A stretch of 60,571 nt of DNA from Desulfosarcinaceae bacterium (GCA_030066015.1 JASJCL010000028.1:1-60571), one strand, 5' to 3'; shown: positions 26,305-34,851, numbered from the stretch's first letter. Translations and numbers: made by a program. Notes: generated by a model not told the origin, from the sequence alone.

Positions 26305-27498
26305 ATGATCGCCCCCCATACGCTTGCCCTGCTCGGCAATCTGGCCGGTGCGCTGGGGCGACTGCTGCCCCTCGGGTTAATGCTGGTCGCCGGCCTCTAT
26401 CTTCTGCTGATTTACACCGCAAAGACCTCATCGGCCCACTCAAACGGGGAGCGTTACAGAGATTCACCGCGGCCGTCAGCCGCCCATCTCCTGTATGGCG
26501 GTTTGGGACTGACCGCTCACGCGATCAGCGCCCTCGCCGGTGCCACGGGCTTGCTGGTCACATCCGGATTCACTTTCAATGAAACCTATCTCTATTGGTT
26601 TCCCAATTTCGCCTTTGCCTTCATTCTGCTGGGCGCGGTGGTGGGGTTACATCTCGCCGGGAACCGATGGGTTCAAGTCGGGCAGATCTGCTTCGTCGCA
26701 ACCGCCCTGGCGGGGTTGCTCGTGTTGACCCTCACCGCCCTTTTCCGGTCCGGTCCAGGCGCCCCCTTGGGTGCCGGAGCGGATCTTTCGGTGAACTCCT
26801 GGGCCCTCATCCTCCTATTATTCGTCGGATTCGATCTGGCGCGCCTGCATCCGCGCACCGAATCCGGCGAGCACCACCATGCTTTGAGCGTCGGTGTGCT
26901 GGGAATCGCTCTCCTTTTTGCACTCTGGGGCTGGGCAGCCATTCAACACGTTCCTCTTCAGCGGCTGGTGGACACCACCATCGCGCCGGTGCTGGTTGCC
27001 AAGCAAGCATTAGGGCAGTGGGGCCGTGCGATCATGGGGCTCGTCACCATCGCGGGGACCCTGGCGGCGGTGAACGGCCTCTTCTCCATTGTCGCGGCTT
27101 CTGTCAGGGAGACGCTCGCGAAGCGTCAGGGCGTGCAATCAAAGGCCACCGTCATCGTCATCGTCCTGTTGGGCGGCGCCGTTGCCGCAGCAATGGCATT
27201 GGGATGGGCGGGGACCGACGCCATCGACGTGGTGTTGCGGGCCGGACTCCTCCTGTGGCTGCTGCGGTACGCACTGACAGCAGTGTTGGGACATCTGGCG
27301 GGTGATGCGTCGGTCAATGCAACCCGACTCGCTGCGGCCCTTCCCATCAGTATTACCCTGGTGGTGGGAGCGGCCCTCATCGTTTTTACCGATCCCGCAT
27401 GGGATCTCTTGTTCACCTTCATGCTGGCAGGATTGCTCGTGGCTGTACTTCTCTCCGTCTGCCTGTGGAGGTGGACCAACCACGCGAAAGGAGCATAA
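26305..27498 (+). CDS. APC-superfamily-like permease
   Basis: A 397-residue integral membrane protein with about 11-12 hydrophobic helices. It has the amino acid/polyamine permease feel (ATGLLVTSGFTFNETY, then AGTLAAVNGLFSIVAASVRE, where a TM8 loop is expected). A TTG at 26296 could start it instead of the ATG at 26305, and neither has a good ribosome binding site. The substrate is not predictable. One base separates its stop from the start of the selenorhodanese gene, and AAAGGAG inside its last codons serves that gene. So the two are one operon, and the cargo may be a sulfur or selenium compound. That is inference only. Confidence 0.75.
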   Translation: MIAPHTLALLGNLAGALGRLLPLGLMLVAGLYLLLIYTAKTSSAHSNGERYRDSPRPSAAHLLYGGLGLTAHAISALAGATGLLVTSGFTFNETYLYWFPNFAFAFILLGAVVGLHLAGNRWVQVGQICFVATALAGLLVLTLTALFRSGPGAPLGAGADLSVNSWALILLLFVGFDLARLHPRTESGEHHHALSVGVLGIALLFALWGWAAIQHVPLQRLVDTTIAPVLVAKQALGQWGRAIMGLVTIAGTLAAVNGLFSIVAASVRETLAKRQGVQSKATVIVIVLLGGAVAAAMALGWAGTDAIDVVLRAGLLLWLLRYALTAVLGHLAGDASVNATRLAAALPISITLVVGAALIVFTDPAWDLLFTFMLAGLLVAVLLSVCLWRWTNHAKGA

Positions 27499-27499
27499 G

Positions 27500-27913
27500 A
27501 TGAAACTCGTCCGAAATCAGGCCCTGCTGGGCCTTCTCCTCGGCGCGCTCGTCATCGGCCTGCTGCCGCCGACTGCCATGGCGGCCGAAATCCCGCTGAT
27601 GACCAAAGATGAACTGAAGGCAGCCCTGGATGATGGGAACGTCGTCATTCTGGATGCCCGAGCCGGCAAGGATTGGAAGTCGTCCGAATTCAAGATCAAG
27701 GGTGCCCAGCGCACCGAACCAAAGAAGTTCGACGACTGGGGAACCACATTCGACAAAGGCAAGAAACTCGTTCTTTACTGTGCCTGACCGAACGAAGGCA
27801 CCAGTGTCAGTTTGGCACGTAAGCTCAAAGAGAAGGGTTACGAGAACGTCTATGCGCTGAAAGGTGGTTGGCGGGATTGGTACCGCTCGCAATTCCCCGT
27901 GGAGGATAAGTAA
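27500..27913 (+). CDS. Exported selenocysteine rhodanese (Sec96)
   Basis: A 137-residue rhodanese with a signal peptide (residues 1-28, ending PTAMAA). The rhodanese fold runs from VVILDARAGKDWKSSEFKIKG to YALKGGWRDWY. The in-frame UGA at 27785-27787 is codon 96 in LVLYC-A-U-PNEGTS. Related rhodaneses carry YCACPNE at this point, so the UGA sits on the second cysteine. After the UGA the frame stays open for 41 codons and completes the domain (SLARKLKEKGYENVYALKGG). Without read-through the protein would lose its active-site loop partner and the last strands. The start follows AAAGGAG, one base after the permease stop. Alternative: a point mutation of TGC to TGA, but the motif match makes Sec likelier. 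Confidence 0.86.
27785..27820 (+). promoter_or_regulatory. UGA(Sec) codon with weak SECIS-like hairpin
   Basis: UGA at 27785-27787. A possible short stem follows, CCAG (27801-27804) with TTGG (27812-27815), enclosing a 7-base loop TGTCAGT whose second base is G. It starts 13 bases after the UGA and meets the bacterial SECIS rule only barely: four pairs, one of them G-U. Folding with variants should be computed. Confidence 0.4.
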
Positions 27914-28247
27914 CGCAGGAGATGGATTCGCGCCGGGTCATCGGCAGTGCTGAACCGGGATGGTGTGGCCCAGCGGTGTGTTGAGCCGTTCGCTTTCAGG
28001 GCGTCATCTACGGCTCGCGCGCGGCCCCGCGCCGCCCATCGCGGCTGCACATGACGCAAAGACGCGGATCTTCTGCGCATGGGCTTTGTTGCGCTTGCGA
28101 AACCCTTTGGGCCGAGACGGCTCAAGGGGTTTATTACGTCTGGGTGGAAAGCTGGCGGTCATTGGCCGGGATCATCGCCCCTGCCATTGACCGCATCCAA
28201 TCGATCGAATCGCCACCCGTTGGCGGTGGCCGCCACCCGTGCCATTC
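27914..28247. other. Intergenic stretch with strong hairpin
   Basis: About 330 bases between the selenorhodanese and the minus-strand dihaem lipoprotein. The one clear structure is a hairpin at 28100-28132, listed separately. Frames here are reading-frame shadows without a ribosome binding site. Confidence 0.4.
28100..28132 (+). terminator. 14-bp stem hairpin, possible terminator
   Basis: The left arm AAACCCTTTGGGCC pairs with GGCTCAAGGGGTTT around a GAGAC loop, with two G-U pairs. It is followed on the plus strand by ATTAC rather than a T-run. It sits between two genes that point towards each other (27500-27913 plus and 28248-28766 minus) and may end transcription from either side. Confidence 0.55.
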
Positions 28248-28766
28248 TCACTCCCCGAACATGGGGCCGCTCGGCCCCAAGTGGCAGGAGTAGCAGCCAA
28301 AGCCCCGGCGGGTCAGGAGATTGAAGGGCTTGCGCCCCAGCGCAGCGGCCATGGTGGGGACCAACTGCTGAAGCTTCAAACGGGTGGTGTCGGGGTGCTT
28401 TTCGAACTCCGGTCCGAGGAGGAGGGCACCGCTGAGCCGGGGGAGGTGATCGGTGGGCATCCGGAAATCGTCCTTCCGGGCATTTGGGCCATGGCAGAGG
28501 GTGCAATCGATTTGAGCGTGGCGCTGCGGCCGCCAGGCACGGAAGATCGCACCGGCCCGCGGCACGATTGCTGTCTTCATATGGGTCTTGCGCTGATTGG
28601 CCGACATCTCCTTCCAGGTCAAGGGCTTTCCCTGATCCCCAACGGGGCCGATGCGTTTGGGATAGCACCCGCCAAGAGTGAGCAGGATCGGCAGGAGCGT
28701 AAAAGCGGCGATGGCGCTCTGAAGCTGGCGTGTGATGATGGTTCCTCTCGGTAGCGGTTGCGGCAT
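28248..28766 (-). CDS. Dihaem c-type cytochrome lipoprotein
   Basis: A 172-residue exported lipoprotein. Residues about 14-31 are hydrophobic and end in LTLGGC, a lipobox, so the mature protein starts at that Cys. Two haem sites follow, CTLCH in the middle and CYSCH near the end (about 20 residues from the C-terminus). The total length suggests a small electron carrier anchored at the outer membrane or the periplasmic side. The ATG at 28766 has a poor ribosome binding site. The frame stays open upstream through a tandem repeat region, so the start is uncertain. No operon partner is adjacent. Confidence 0.8.
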   Translation of the reverse strand: MPQPLPRGTIITRQLQSAIAAFTLLPILLTLGGCYPKRIGPVGDQGKPLTWKEMSANQRKTHMKTAIVPRAGAIFRAWRPQRHAQIDCTLCHGPNARKDDFRMPTDHLPRLSGALLLGPEFEKHPDTTRLKLQQLVPTMAAALGRKPFNLLTRRGFGCYSCHLGPSGPMFGE

Positions 28767-28769
28767 GCC

Positions 28770-28839
28770 GTCGCCCCAGCGGTGTCGCCCCAGCGGTGTC
28801 GCACCAGCGGGATCACACCAGCGGGGTCGCTCCGGCGGT
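28770..28839. repeat. Five tandem 14-bp repeats
   Basis: Five head-to-tail copies of GTCGCCCCAGCGGT with drift: two exact, then GTCGCACCAGCGGG, ATCACACCAGCGGG and GTCGCTCCGGCGGT. They lie just before the start of the minus-strand dihaem lipoprotein gene, in its leader. The unit is not a multiple of three, so copy-number change would shift any longer frame. Confidence 0.8.
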
Positions 28840-28999
28840 GAACATGGGCGCCGCCGCAGCACAGGTACGGCCGATGTTACGGTGATCCGTACGGCAGGCG
28901 GGGCTGTCTTGTCAAGGGGGGCACGGAGCCGGTTGGCGCTTAAGTGTTTTTAATTCCTGGCGATAATCTATGCACGACCCAAATCGTGGAGGAACTCGC

Positions 29000-29629
29000 A
29001 TGACAGACGCGCAGGTGAAGATCGAAAATACGGAGATGCGCCACAGCGCGCGCATCGATCATACCGCACCGATACGGATCAAAGACATTGTGTCCGGCAA
29101 TCTACACAAGGCCAAGATGCTCAACTACAGCAGTGAGGGCCTCTATTTCGAGTCGGACAGCCTGCTGAATCCGGGCATGAAGATCTACCTGGGGATCAAG
29201 AACTCTCCCTTTGCCGCCCAACCCGATCTATTGGAATACCGGCGGGCCGAGATCTTGTGGCGCAAGAAACGCAAAGAGAGCTATTATCGGTTTGGCTATG
29301 GCGTGAAACTGCTCGGCGAGGGCATGGCGCCGGTCCAGACACCGCCCAAAGCGCCGGCCGACAAAGAGTTGCGCCGCCACCCCCGCAAGAAGTGCCAGCA
29401 GGTCACCCGCTTCTCCACCGACGAGGCGACCTTTGACGGTGAGATTAAAAACGTTAGCCTCTCCGGTGTCTTTATCTCCTCACCAGAAGCCCTGACGGTG
29501 GATCAGCAGCTAACCCTCTCCGTCCCCGGTAAACAGGGCAAAGCGCTGAGGATGTCGGGCAAGGTCGTCTGGACCAACCAGGAGGGCTGCGGCATCCAGA
29601 TCCAGCGCACCGAGAAGATTCAGGGGTAG
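29000..29629 (+). CDS. Tandem PilZ domain protein
   Basis: A 209-residue cytoplasmic protein with two PilZ domains, at about 12-110 and 122-207. The first has RHSARIDHTAP, then LNYSSEGLYFES. The second has RRHPRKKCQQVTRFS, then NVSLSGVFISS. The RxxxR and D/NxSxxG motifs that bind cyclic di-GMP are fairly complete in the second domain and diverged in the first. GGAGGAA precedes the ATG at 29000. It may control motility or exopolysaccharide, but no partner gene is adjacent. The stop is UAG. Confidence 0.9.
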   Translation: MTDAQVKIENTEMRHSARIDHTAPIRIKDIVSGNLHKAKMLNYSSEGLYFESDSLLNPGMKIYLGIKNSPFAAQPDLLEYRRAEILWRKKRKESYYRFGYGVKLLGEGMAPVQTPPKAPADKELRRHPRKKCQQVTRFSTDEATFDGEIKNVSLSGVFISSPEALTVDQQLTLSVPGKQGKALRMSGKVVWTNQEGCGIQIQRTEKIQG

Positions 29630-29702
29630 AAGCGCCCCTTCTCCTGAGGGTAGCTGTTTCTGCCGCACAGGTCGGTTCCGCCGGCCAATGGACCCAAACC
29701 TG

Positions 29703-29737
29703 AAAAGGCCAACCCCGACGCTCGGGGTTGGCCTTTT
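29703..29737. terminator. Bidirectional terminator
   Basis: A perfect 16-bp inverted repeat: AAAAGGCCAACCCCGA, loop CGC, then the mirror arm ending in TTTT. It has A and T tails on both strands. It lies between the PilZ gene (plus) and ppdK (minus), 74 bases after the former and 86 bases after the latter, so it should stop both. Confidence 0.9.
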
Positions 29738-29822
29738 GATTGCCGCAGCACCGCGACCGTTGCCGAAGCTTCTCCGCACACCCGCAGTTGGCCCCTCGCA
29801 ACGGGCCCGGATGGGGGCGCCG

Positions 29823-32555
29823 TTACGCCTTGGCCCGCAGGACGGCCTGGGCTGCCGCCAGCCGTGCGATGGGAACCCGGAAGGGGGAACAGGAGACGTA
29901 GTCGAGTCCCAATTCGTGGCAGAGCGCTACCGATTGAGGGTCGCCGCCGTGCTCGCCGCAGATGCCACATTCCAGCCCCTCTCGGGCGGTCCGTCCCTTG
30001 GTGATGGCGATCTCCATGAGTTGACCGACCCCGGCCTTGTCCAGCGTGGCGAAGGGGTTGTCCGGCAAGATACCGGTCTCCATGTACTCAATGAGGAAGC
30101 CCGACTCGGCGTCATCCCGGGAGATGCCATAGGTGGTCTGGGTCAGATCGTTGGTACCGAAGGAGAAGAACTGGGCGTGGGCGCCGATCTCGTCGGCGGT
30201 CAGGGCCGCCCGCGGCAGCTCGATCATGGTGCCGAATTTGTAGTCGATCTCGATCTTCTGCTCGGCCATGACCTGTTTGGCCTCCTCCTCCAGGACCTCG
30301 CGCTGCACCTTGAGTTCGTTGGCGTGGCTGGTGAGAGGGATCATCACCTTCGGCAGGACGGTGATGCCCTCGCGGGTCACCTGGCAGGCGGCTTCAAAGA
30401 TCGCCCGCACCTGCATGCTGGTCAACTCAGGAATATGAATTCCCAGGCGCACGCCGCGCAGACCCAGCATGGGATTCTGCTCCCGAAGGTTTGCCGCCCG
30501 GCTGCGGATGCGCTCCTTGATCTTTATCTTCTCGAGGAGACGATCGATCTCATCCATGGTGCCGGCGTGCTTGATTCGCAACTTGAGGTCGGAGAGTTCG
30601 CCCATGAGTTCCACCACGTCGGGAAGAAATTCGTGCAGGGGCGGATCGATGAGGCGGATAATCACCGGAAGGCCGTCCATGACGCGGAAAAGGCCGGCGA
30701 AATCTTCACGTTGAAAGGGCAGGAGGGCGTCCAGGGATTCACGGCGGTCGATGGGCAGGCGGGCCATGATCATCCTCTGAAAATGGGGCAGGCGATCGGC
30801 TTCGAAGAACATGTGCTCGCTGCGGCACAGGCCGATCCCCTGGGCGCCGTACTCGCGGGCCCGCTTGGCGTCCACTGGATAGTCGGCGTTGGCCCAGACC
30901 CCCAAGGTGCGGATCTCGTCGGCCCAGCTGAGGAGTTTGATCAGCCAGGGGTCGCGGATATCGGGCACCATGGTCTTGAGCTTGCCCAGGTAGACTTCAC
31001 CGGCGTTGCCATCCAGTGAGATCCAGTCGCCCTCGTTGATCACCGTGTCCCCCACCGTCATGCGGCGTTTGTTGATGTCGATCTGGAGGGCGGCGGCACC
31101 CACCACGGCGGGTTTGCCGAACTGGCGGGCCACCAGGGCCGCATGGCTGGTGCGGCCACCGCGATTGGTGAGAATCCCCTGGGCCGCCAGCATGCCGTGG
31201 ACATCATCGGGTTTGGTTTCGGGGCGCACCATGATGACGGCCTTGTTCTCCTCCTTGGCCCAGGTCTCGGCCAGATCGGCATCAAAGGCCACCACGCCGC
31301 AGGCAGCCCCGGGAGAGACATTGAGGCCGGTGGCTACCATCTGCCCCTCCTCCTGGGCGGCTTTGACGGCCCGACGGTCGAATTGGGGGTGCAGGAAGAA
31401 GTCCACCTGCTCGGGGGTCACCCGGGCCACGGCCTCCTCCTTGGTGATGAGGCCCTCCTCCACCATGTCCACCGCAATGCGGACGGCGGCCTGGGCCGTG
31501 CGCTTGCCGTCGCGGGTCTGCAGCATCCAGAGCTTGCCCTTCTCGATGGTGAACTCCATGTCCTGCATCTCGCGGTAGTGTTTCTCGAGCCGGCTGGCGA
31601 TCTGCTGAAGCTCGGTGTAGGCGGCGGGCATCTCCTTGGCCATCTTCTCGATGTCCTGGGTCAACCGGATGCCGGCGACCACATCCTCGCCCTGGGCATT
31701 GATCAGGTAGTCGCCCTCGATCTTGGGGGCGCCGGTGGAGCCGTGGCGGGTCATGGCGACGCCGGTGGCGCTGTCATCGCCCATATTGCCGAACACCATG
31801 GTGACGATGTTGACGGCCGTTCCCAAGTCGTGGGGAATGGCGGCGGCATTGCGGTAGTCCACGGCCCGTTTGCCGTTCCAGCTCTTGAAGACTGCCTCGG
31901 TGGCCATTTTAAGCTGCTCGATGGGGTCGTTGGGAAAATCCACCTGGGTGTGGCTGCGGAAGATGGTCTTGAACTGGGCCGTGATGGCCCGCCAGTGGTC
32001 GGCGCTGAGCTCCGAGTCGGACGAAACGCCGGCTTGGTGGCGGGCTGTCTCGATCACCTCCTCGAAGAACTCATCGGCGATCCCCATTACCACGCTGCCG
32101 AACATCTGCACCAGGCGGCGGTAGGCATCGTAGACGAAGCGCGCGTCATTGGTGAGCGCAATCATCCCCTCTGCGGTCTCATCGTTGAGACCGATGTTGA
32201 GAACGGTGTCCATCATCCCCGGCATGGAGAATTTGGCCCCCGAGCGGCAGGAGACCAGAAGGGGGCTCTCCGGATCGCCCAGGGTCTTGTCCGTGACGGC
32301 CTCCACCGCTTTGAGCGCCTCGAGAAGCTGATCCCACATACCGTCGGGAAAGACGCCACCGGCATTCAAGTAGGCGTTGCAGGCTTCAGTGGTGACCGTA
32401 AAGCCTGGCGGGACGGGGATACCGATGCGGTCCATATCGGCCAGGTTGGCCCCTTTGCCGCCGAACAGCCCCCGGACACCTTCCCAACCCCCGCCCACAT
32501 ATGCTTCGGCCGCTTCTACTTCCGAAAAAAGATAGACCCATTTTTTGTCCGTCAT
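29823..32555 (-). CDS. ppdK: Pyruvate, phosphate dikinase
   Basis: A 910-residue enzyme interconverting pyruvate, ATP and phosphate with PEP, AMP and pyrophosphate. An N-terminal ATP-grasp domain (GGKGANLADMDRIGIPVPPGF) is followed by a phosphohistidine domain with GGRTSHAALVARQFGKPAV, whose His is phosphorylated and whose preceding Thr is the usual regulatory site. The C-terminal TIM barrel ends with LECGICGEHGGDP, carrying the catalytic Cys. The length is that of the bacterial enzyme, and all regions are intact. The ATG at 32555 is preferred over a GTG 12 bases earlier that sits too close to GGAG. It is monocistronic, with the terminator shared with the PilZ gene. Confidence 0.97.
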   Translation of the reverse strand: MTDKKWVYLFSEVEAAEAYVGGGWEGVRGLFGGKGANLADMDRIGIPVPPGFTVTTEACNAYLNAGGVFPDGMWDQLLEALKAVEAVTDKTLGDPESPLLVSCRSGAKFSMPGMMDTVLNIGLNDETAEGMIALTNDARFVYDAYRRLVQMFGSVVMGIADEFFEEVIETARHQAGVSSDSELSADHWRAITAQFKTIFRSHTQVDFPNDPIEQLKMATEAVFKSWNGKRAVDYRNAAAIPHDLGTAVNIVTMVFGNMGDDSATGVAMTRHGSTGAPKIEGDYLINAQGEDVVAGIRLTQDIEKMAKEMPAAYTELQQIASRLEKHYREMQDMEFTIEKGKLWMLQTRDGKRTAQAAVRIAVDMVEEGLITKEEAVARVTPEQVDFFLHPQFDRRAVKAAQEEGQMVATGLNVSPGAACGVVAFDADLAETWAKEENKAVIMVRPETKPDDVHGMLAAQGILTNRGGRTSHAALVARQFGKPAVVGAAALQIDINKRRMTVGDTVINEGDWISLDGNAGEVYLGKLKTMVPDIRDPWLIKLLSWADEIRTLGVWANADYPVDAKRAREYGAQGIGLCRSEHMFFEADRLPHFQRMIMARLPIDRRESLDALLPFQREDFAGLFRVMDGLPVIIRLIDPPLHEFLPDVVELMGELSDLKLRIKHAGTMDEIDRLLEKIKIKERIRSRAANLREQNPMLGLRGVRLGIHIPELTSMQVRAIFEAACQVTREGITVLPKVMIPLTSHANELKVQREVLEEEAKQVMAEQKIEIDYKFGTMIELPRAALTADEIGAHAQFFSFGTNDLTQTTYGISRDDAESGFLIEYMETGILPDNPFATLDKAGVGQLMEIAITKGRTAREGLECGICGEHGGDPQSVALCHELGLDYVSCSPFRVPIARLAAAQAVLRAKA

Positions 32556-32906
32556 TTTACCTGCCACTCCTGCTGGATGTTATCGCCTGGGTGACTGCCA
32601 CTCTTGCGGGCCTTGGCAGTCATGACTAAGGGGAATCGCGGGAACAGCGTCGCTGTGCGATGCGCAGGGAAAAGCGCAGCCAGGGTGCGGCAAAGGCTTT
32701 TCGCAGGGTGCTTGCTTCTGCGGGTATTCGCCGGCGGCTTTGGTCGTCTGAAAGGGGTGTTCCCGTGGTTTGGCGGCGGTCATCAAGGGGCGTGGATCCC
32801 GGCACACCTGCGACACGCCGCCGGTGCTCTTGTTTCGTAACATCGTCGTGCAGTACTTGCAAGAGGACGCCATCGGATACGTGACCGGCGGCGTGGCATC
32901 GCCGGA
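32556..32906. other. Upstream region of ppdK
   Basis: About 350 bases between ppdK and the stop of the M48 peptidase gene, both minus strand. It should hold the ppdK promoter and the end of the YbjQ-M48 operon. No gene with a ribosome binding site or domain was found, and no strong terminator. Confidence 0.4.
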
Positions 32907-33722
32907 CTACTCGCTGGATGAAAAGGGGATGGGGGGGGCGCTGACATACCCCCTGGCACGGGTCATCTCTTCCAGATGGTCGATGCGGCGGCGGTTTTCC
33001 GGGTGGGAGGCGAAGTAGTGGCCGAAGCGTCCGGGATCTTGATCGGCCGGAATTTTCTGGAAAAAGTCGGTGCTGCCGCCCACATGTCCATAGAGGCAGT
33101 GCAGGGCGTCGAGGCCGAAGGTGTCGGCGCGGGTCTCCTGGGCGCGGGAGAAACGCATCTCGGTAAGGTTGAGGGCGCTACCCAGCACATTGGCCACCGG
33201 GCTGTCCGGCCCCAGCGTCAGGGTGGAGACGGTGATAAAGACCAGGGCGCGGCCGATACCGCGCAGGTGGTCGCGGTGGATGTAGTGACCCATCTCGTGC
33301 GCCAGGACGAAGGCCAGCTCATTTTCCGAGGCGACCTCGTCCAGAAGCCCTTGGAAGATGACGATGTGACCGCCGGGAAAGGCCAGGGCGTTGATGGTCT
33401 GTCCCGCCTTGACGTGCACCTGAAGGGGGAAGGGCAGCTCGGCGCAGTCCGTCTGCAGGCGGTCCAGGAGCCTCTGCACCCGCGCCCGCGTGCCCTCCGC
33501 AGCGTCGTCAAAGTGGGAGACTGTCCTCAGGAAGGGGCCCGCTAGGCGTTGCTCTACCGCCGGGCTGAGGCGCGGTACAATAATATCAACGGCGATGCCC
33601 AGCAGTAGATAGATCCCCACAATGGCGGCCAGCAGGCCACCCGCCAACACGGCCAGCTCCTTGATGGGCGAGGCGGGCGAAACGTTGTCGTTTCGCTCCG
33701 GGAGGCGCGGGGTGTACTTCAT
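32907..33722 (-). CDS. M48 family metallopeptidase, membrane anchored
   Basis: A 271-residue protease. One N-terminal membrane helix (about 24-50) is followed by a linker, then the M48 peptidase domain with the zinc motif HEMGH in AFVLAHEMGHYIHRDH and the downstream ETRAD Glu ligand region (QETRADTFGLDAL). The catalytic unit ends at the SHPENRRRIDHLEEM motif. The topology suggests a periplasmic catalytic domain, as in BepA/LoiP-type quality-control proteases. Its start overlaps the stop of the YbjQ-like gene upstream by four bases, so the two are translationally coupled. Confidence 0.92.
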   Translation of the reverse strand: MKYTPRLPERNDNVSPASPIKELAVLAGGLLAAIVGIYLLLGIAVDIIVPRLSPAVEQRLAGPFLRTVSHFDDAAEGTRARVQRLLDRLQTDCAELPFPLQVHVKAGQTINALAFPGGHIVIFQGLLDEVASENELAFVLAHEMGHYIHRDHLRGIGRALVFITVSTLTLGPDSPVANVLGSALNLTEMRFSRAQETRADTFGLDALHCLYGHVGGSTDFFQKIPADQDPGRFGHYFASHPENRRRIDHLEEMTRARGYVSAPPIPFSSSE

Positions 33723-34174
33723 GCCGATTCTTTGAGGGTCACCGCCGTGCCGTACGCCAGGGCTTCCAGGCAGCCCACGCCCTTCTTGTTGGCCTTGCGG
33801 CCCACGGTGGCGGTTTCGATGCGGACGTTGACGATCATATGGGCCTGGGGGGCCTTCTCCTTCATACGGAGGAGGGCTTCCCGGCGGGCGCGGTCGATGA
33901 GGCTTTCATACGACTTCACATTGCCCCCGAAGAGATTGCGCAGGCTGGCCAGCAGGCGCTTGAAATAGTCCACGGATATGACCGCACTGCCCTGGACCAA
34001 TTCGACGGACTGCACCGTTTCAGGGAGACAGTCGACCTGTTTGGTGGTGGTGATCGGCAGATGAATGGTGGCCGCCTCGCGCGTGCGAATGCGGCGGTAG
34101 TGACGCTTCTCCACGAAGGTGCCGGCACCGAAGCCCAGCGCCACCAGGGAGAGAAAGATGATGAGATCGATCAT
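33719..34174 (-). CDS. YbjQ/DUF74 domain protein with N-terminal membrane helix
   Basis: A 151-residue protein. Residues about 2-20 form one membrane helix. The rest is a YbjQ (DUF74) domain recognisable by VELVQGSAVISVDYFKRLLASLRN, LIDRARREALLRM and NVRIETATVG. YbjQ proteins form pentamers, bind heavy metals in some annotations, and have no proven function. It lies 14 bases after a larger YbjQ gene and overlaps the M48 gene, so the three form one operon. The start region has GAAAGGGAAGAGGG. Confidence 0.85.
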   Translation of the reverse strand: MIDLIIFLSLVALGFGAGTFVEKRHYRRIRTREAATIHLPITTTKQVDCLPETVQSVELVQGSAVISVDYFKRLLASLRNLFGGNVKSYESLIDRARREALLRMKEKAPQAHMIVNVRIETATVGRKANKKGVGCLEALAYGTAVTLKESA

Positions 34175-34188
34175 GGCCCTCTTCCCTT

Positions 34189-34851
34189 TCAGACGAATTT
34201 CACCGCCGTTCCATAGGCGTAGAGTTCCGCCGCGCCCTGGGCCACGGAGGAGGTGGAGTAGCGGACGTTGATGATGGCATTGGCGCCGATCTGGCGCGCT
34301 TGGGCAATCATGCGCTCGGTCGCCTGGCGGCGGGATTCCGCCATGAGCTGGGTGTACCCTTTGAGTTCACCGCCCACCAGGTTCTTCAAGCTGGCCATGA
34401 TGTCACGGCCGATATGTTTGGCGCGGATGGTGGAGCCGGACACCAGACCGAAATGCTCCACGATGGTTTTACCCGGAATGGTTTCGATATTGGTGACGAT
34501 CATCTGGTGTCCCTCCTCGGTTTCAAAATAGTGGTGGACCACCGCTTCCTGCGGGGCGTCCGCCCGGGGCGGTGCCGGGGGGCTGTCGGCCGGGGTGTCG
34601 GCCGCTGGGGCTGCGCCATCCTCCAACGGCACGAGCTCGCAGTCAGCGCCGGCGTTTTGCAGGGCGCGCTGAATCTTCTCCGCCGTGGTCCGATCCACGT
34701 CCCGTCGCAGCACGGTGGGCTGCCCGCCGAAGAGTTCTTCCGCCTTGGCCGTGTCCACTTTCAACAGCTGGGCCACGGTTTTACGGGCCGCCAGCGGATC
34801 CACACCGGAGAGAACTTCACCTTTGAAAATGACGTTGAACCGATCGCTCAT
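34189..34851 (-). CDS. YbjQ/DUF74 protein with N-terminal extension
   Basis: A 220-residue protein. An N-terminal helical part (about 1-75, LAARKTVAQLLKVDTAKAEELFGG) recalls a domain that precedes various membrane-linked proteins and may bind peptides. An Ala-Pro-rich linker follows (80-105). The YbjQ domain covers about 112-218: SGSTIRAKHIGRDIMASLKNLVGGELKGYTQLM, then GANAIINVRYSTSSV. TAAGGAGC precedes the start. It is the first gene of the YbjQ-YbjQ-M48 operon, so two YbjQ subunits may combine into a mixed pentamer, one membrane-tied and one soluble. Confidence 0.85.
   Translation of the reverse strand: MSDRFNVIFKGEVLSGVDPLAARKTVAQLLKVDTAKAEELFGGQPTVLRRDVDRTTAEKIQRALQNAGADCELVPLEDGAAPAADTPADSPPAPPRADAPQEAVVHHYFETEEGHQMIVTNIETIPGKTIVEHFGLVSGSTIRAKHIGRDIMASLKNLVGGELKGYTQLMAESRRQATERMIAQARQIGANAIINVRYSTSSVAQGAAELYAYGTAVKFV

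Noticed and set aside
29688-31019. Long plus-strand frames opposite ppdK
   Set aside because: They mirror the ppdK frame; ppdK carries all expected motifs.
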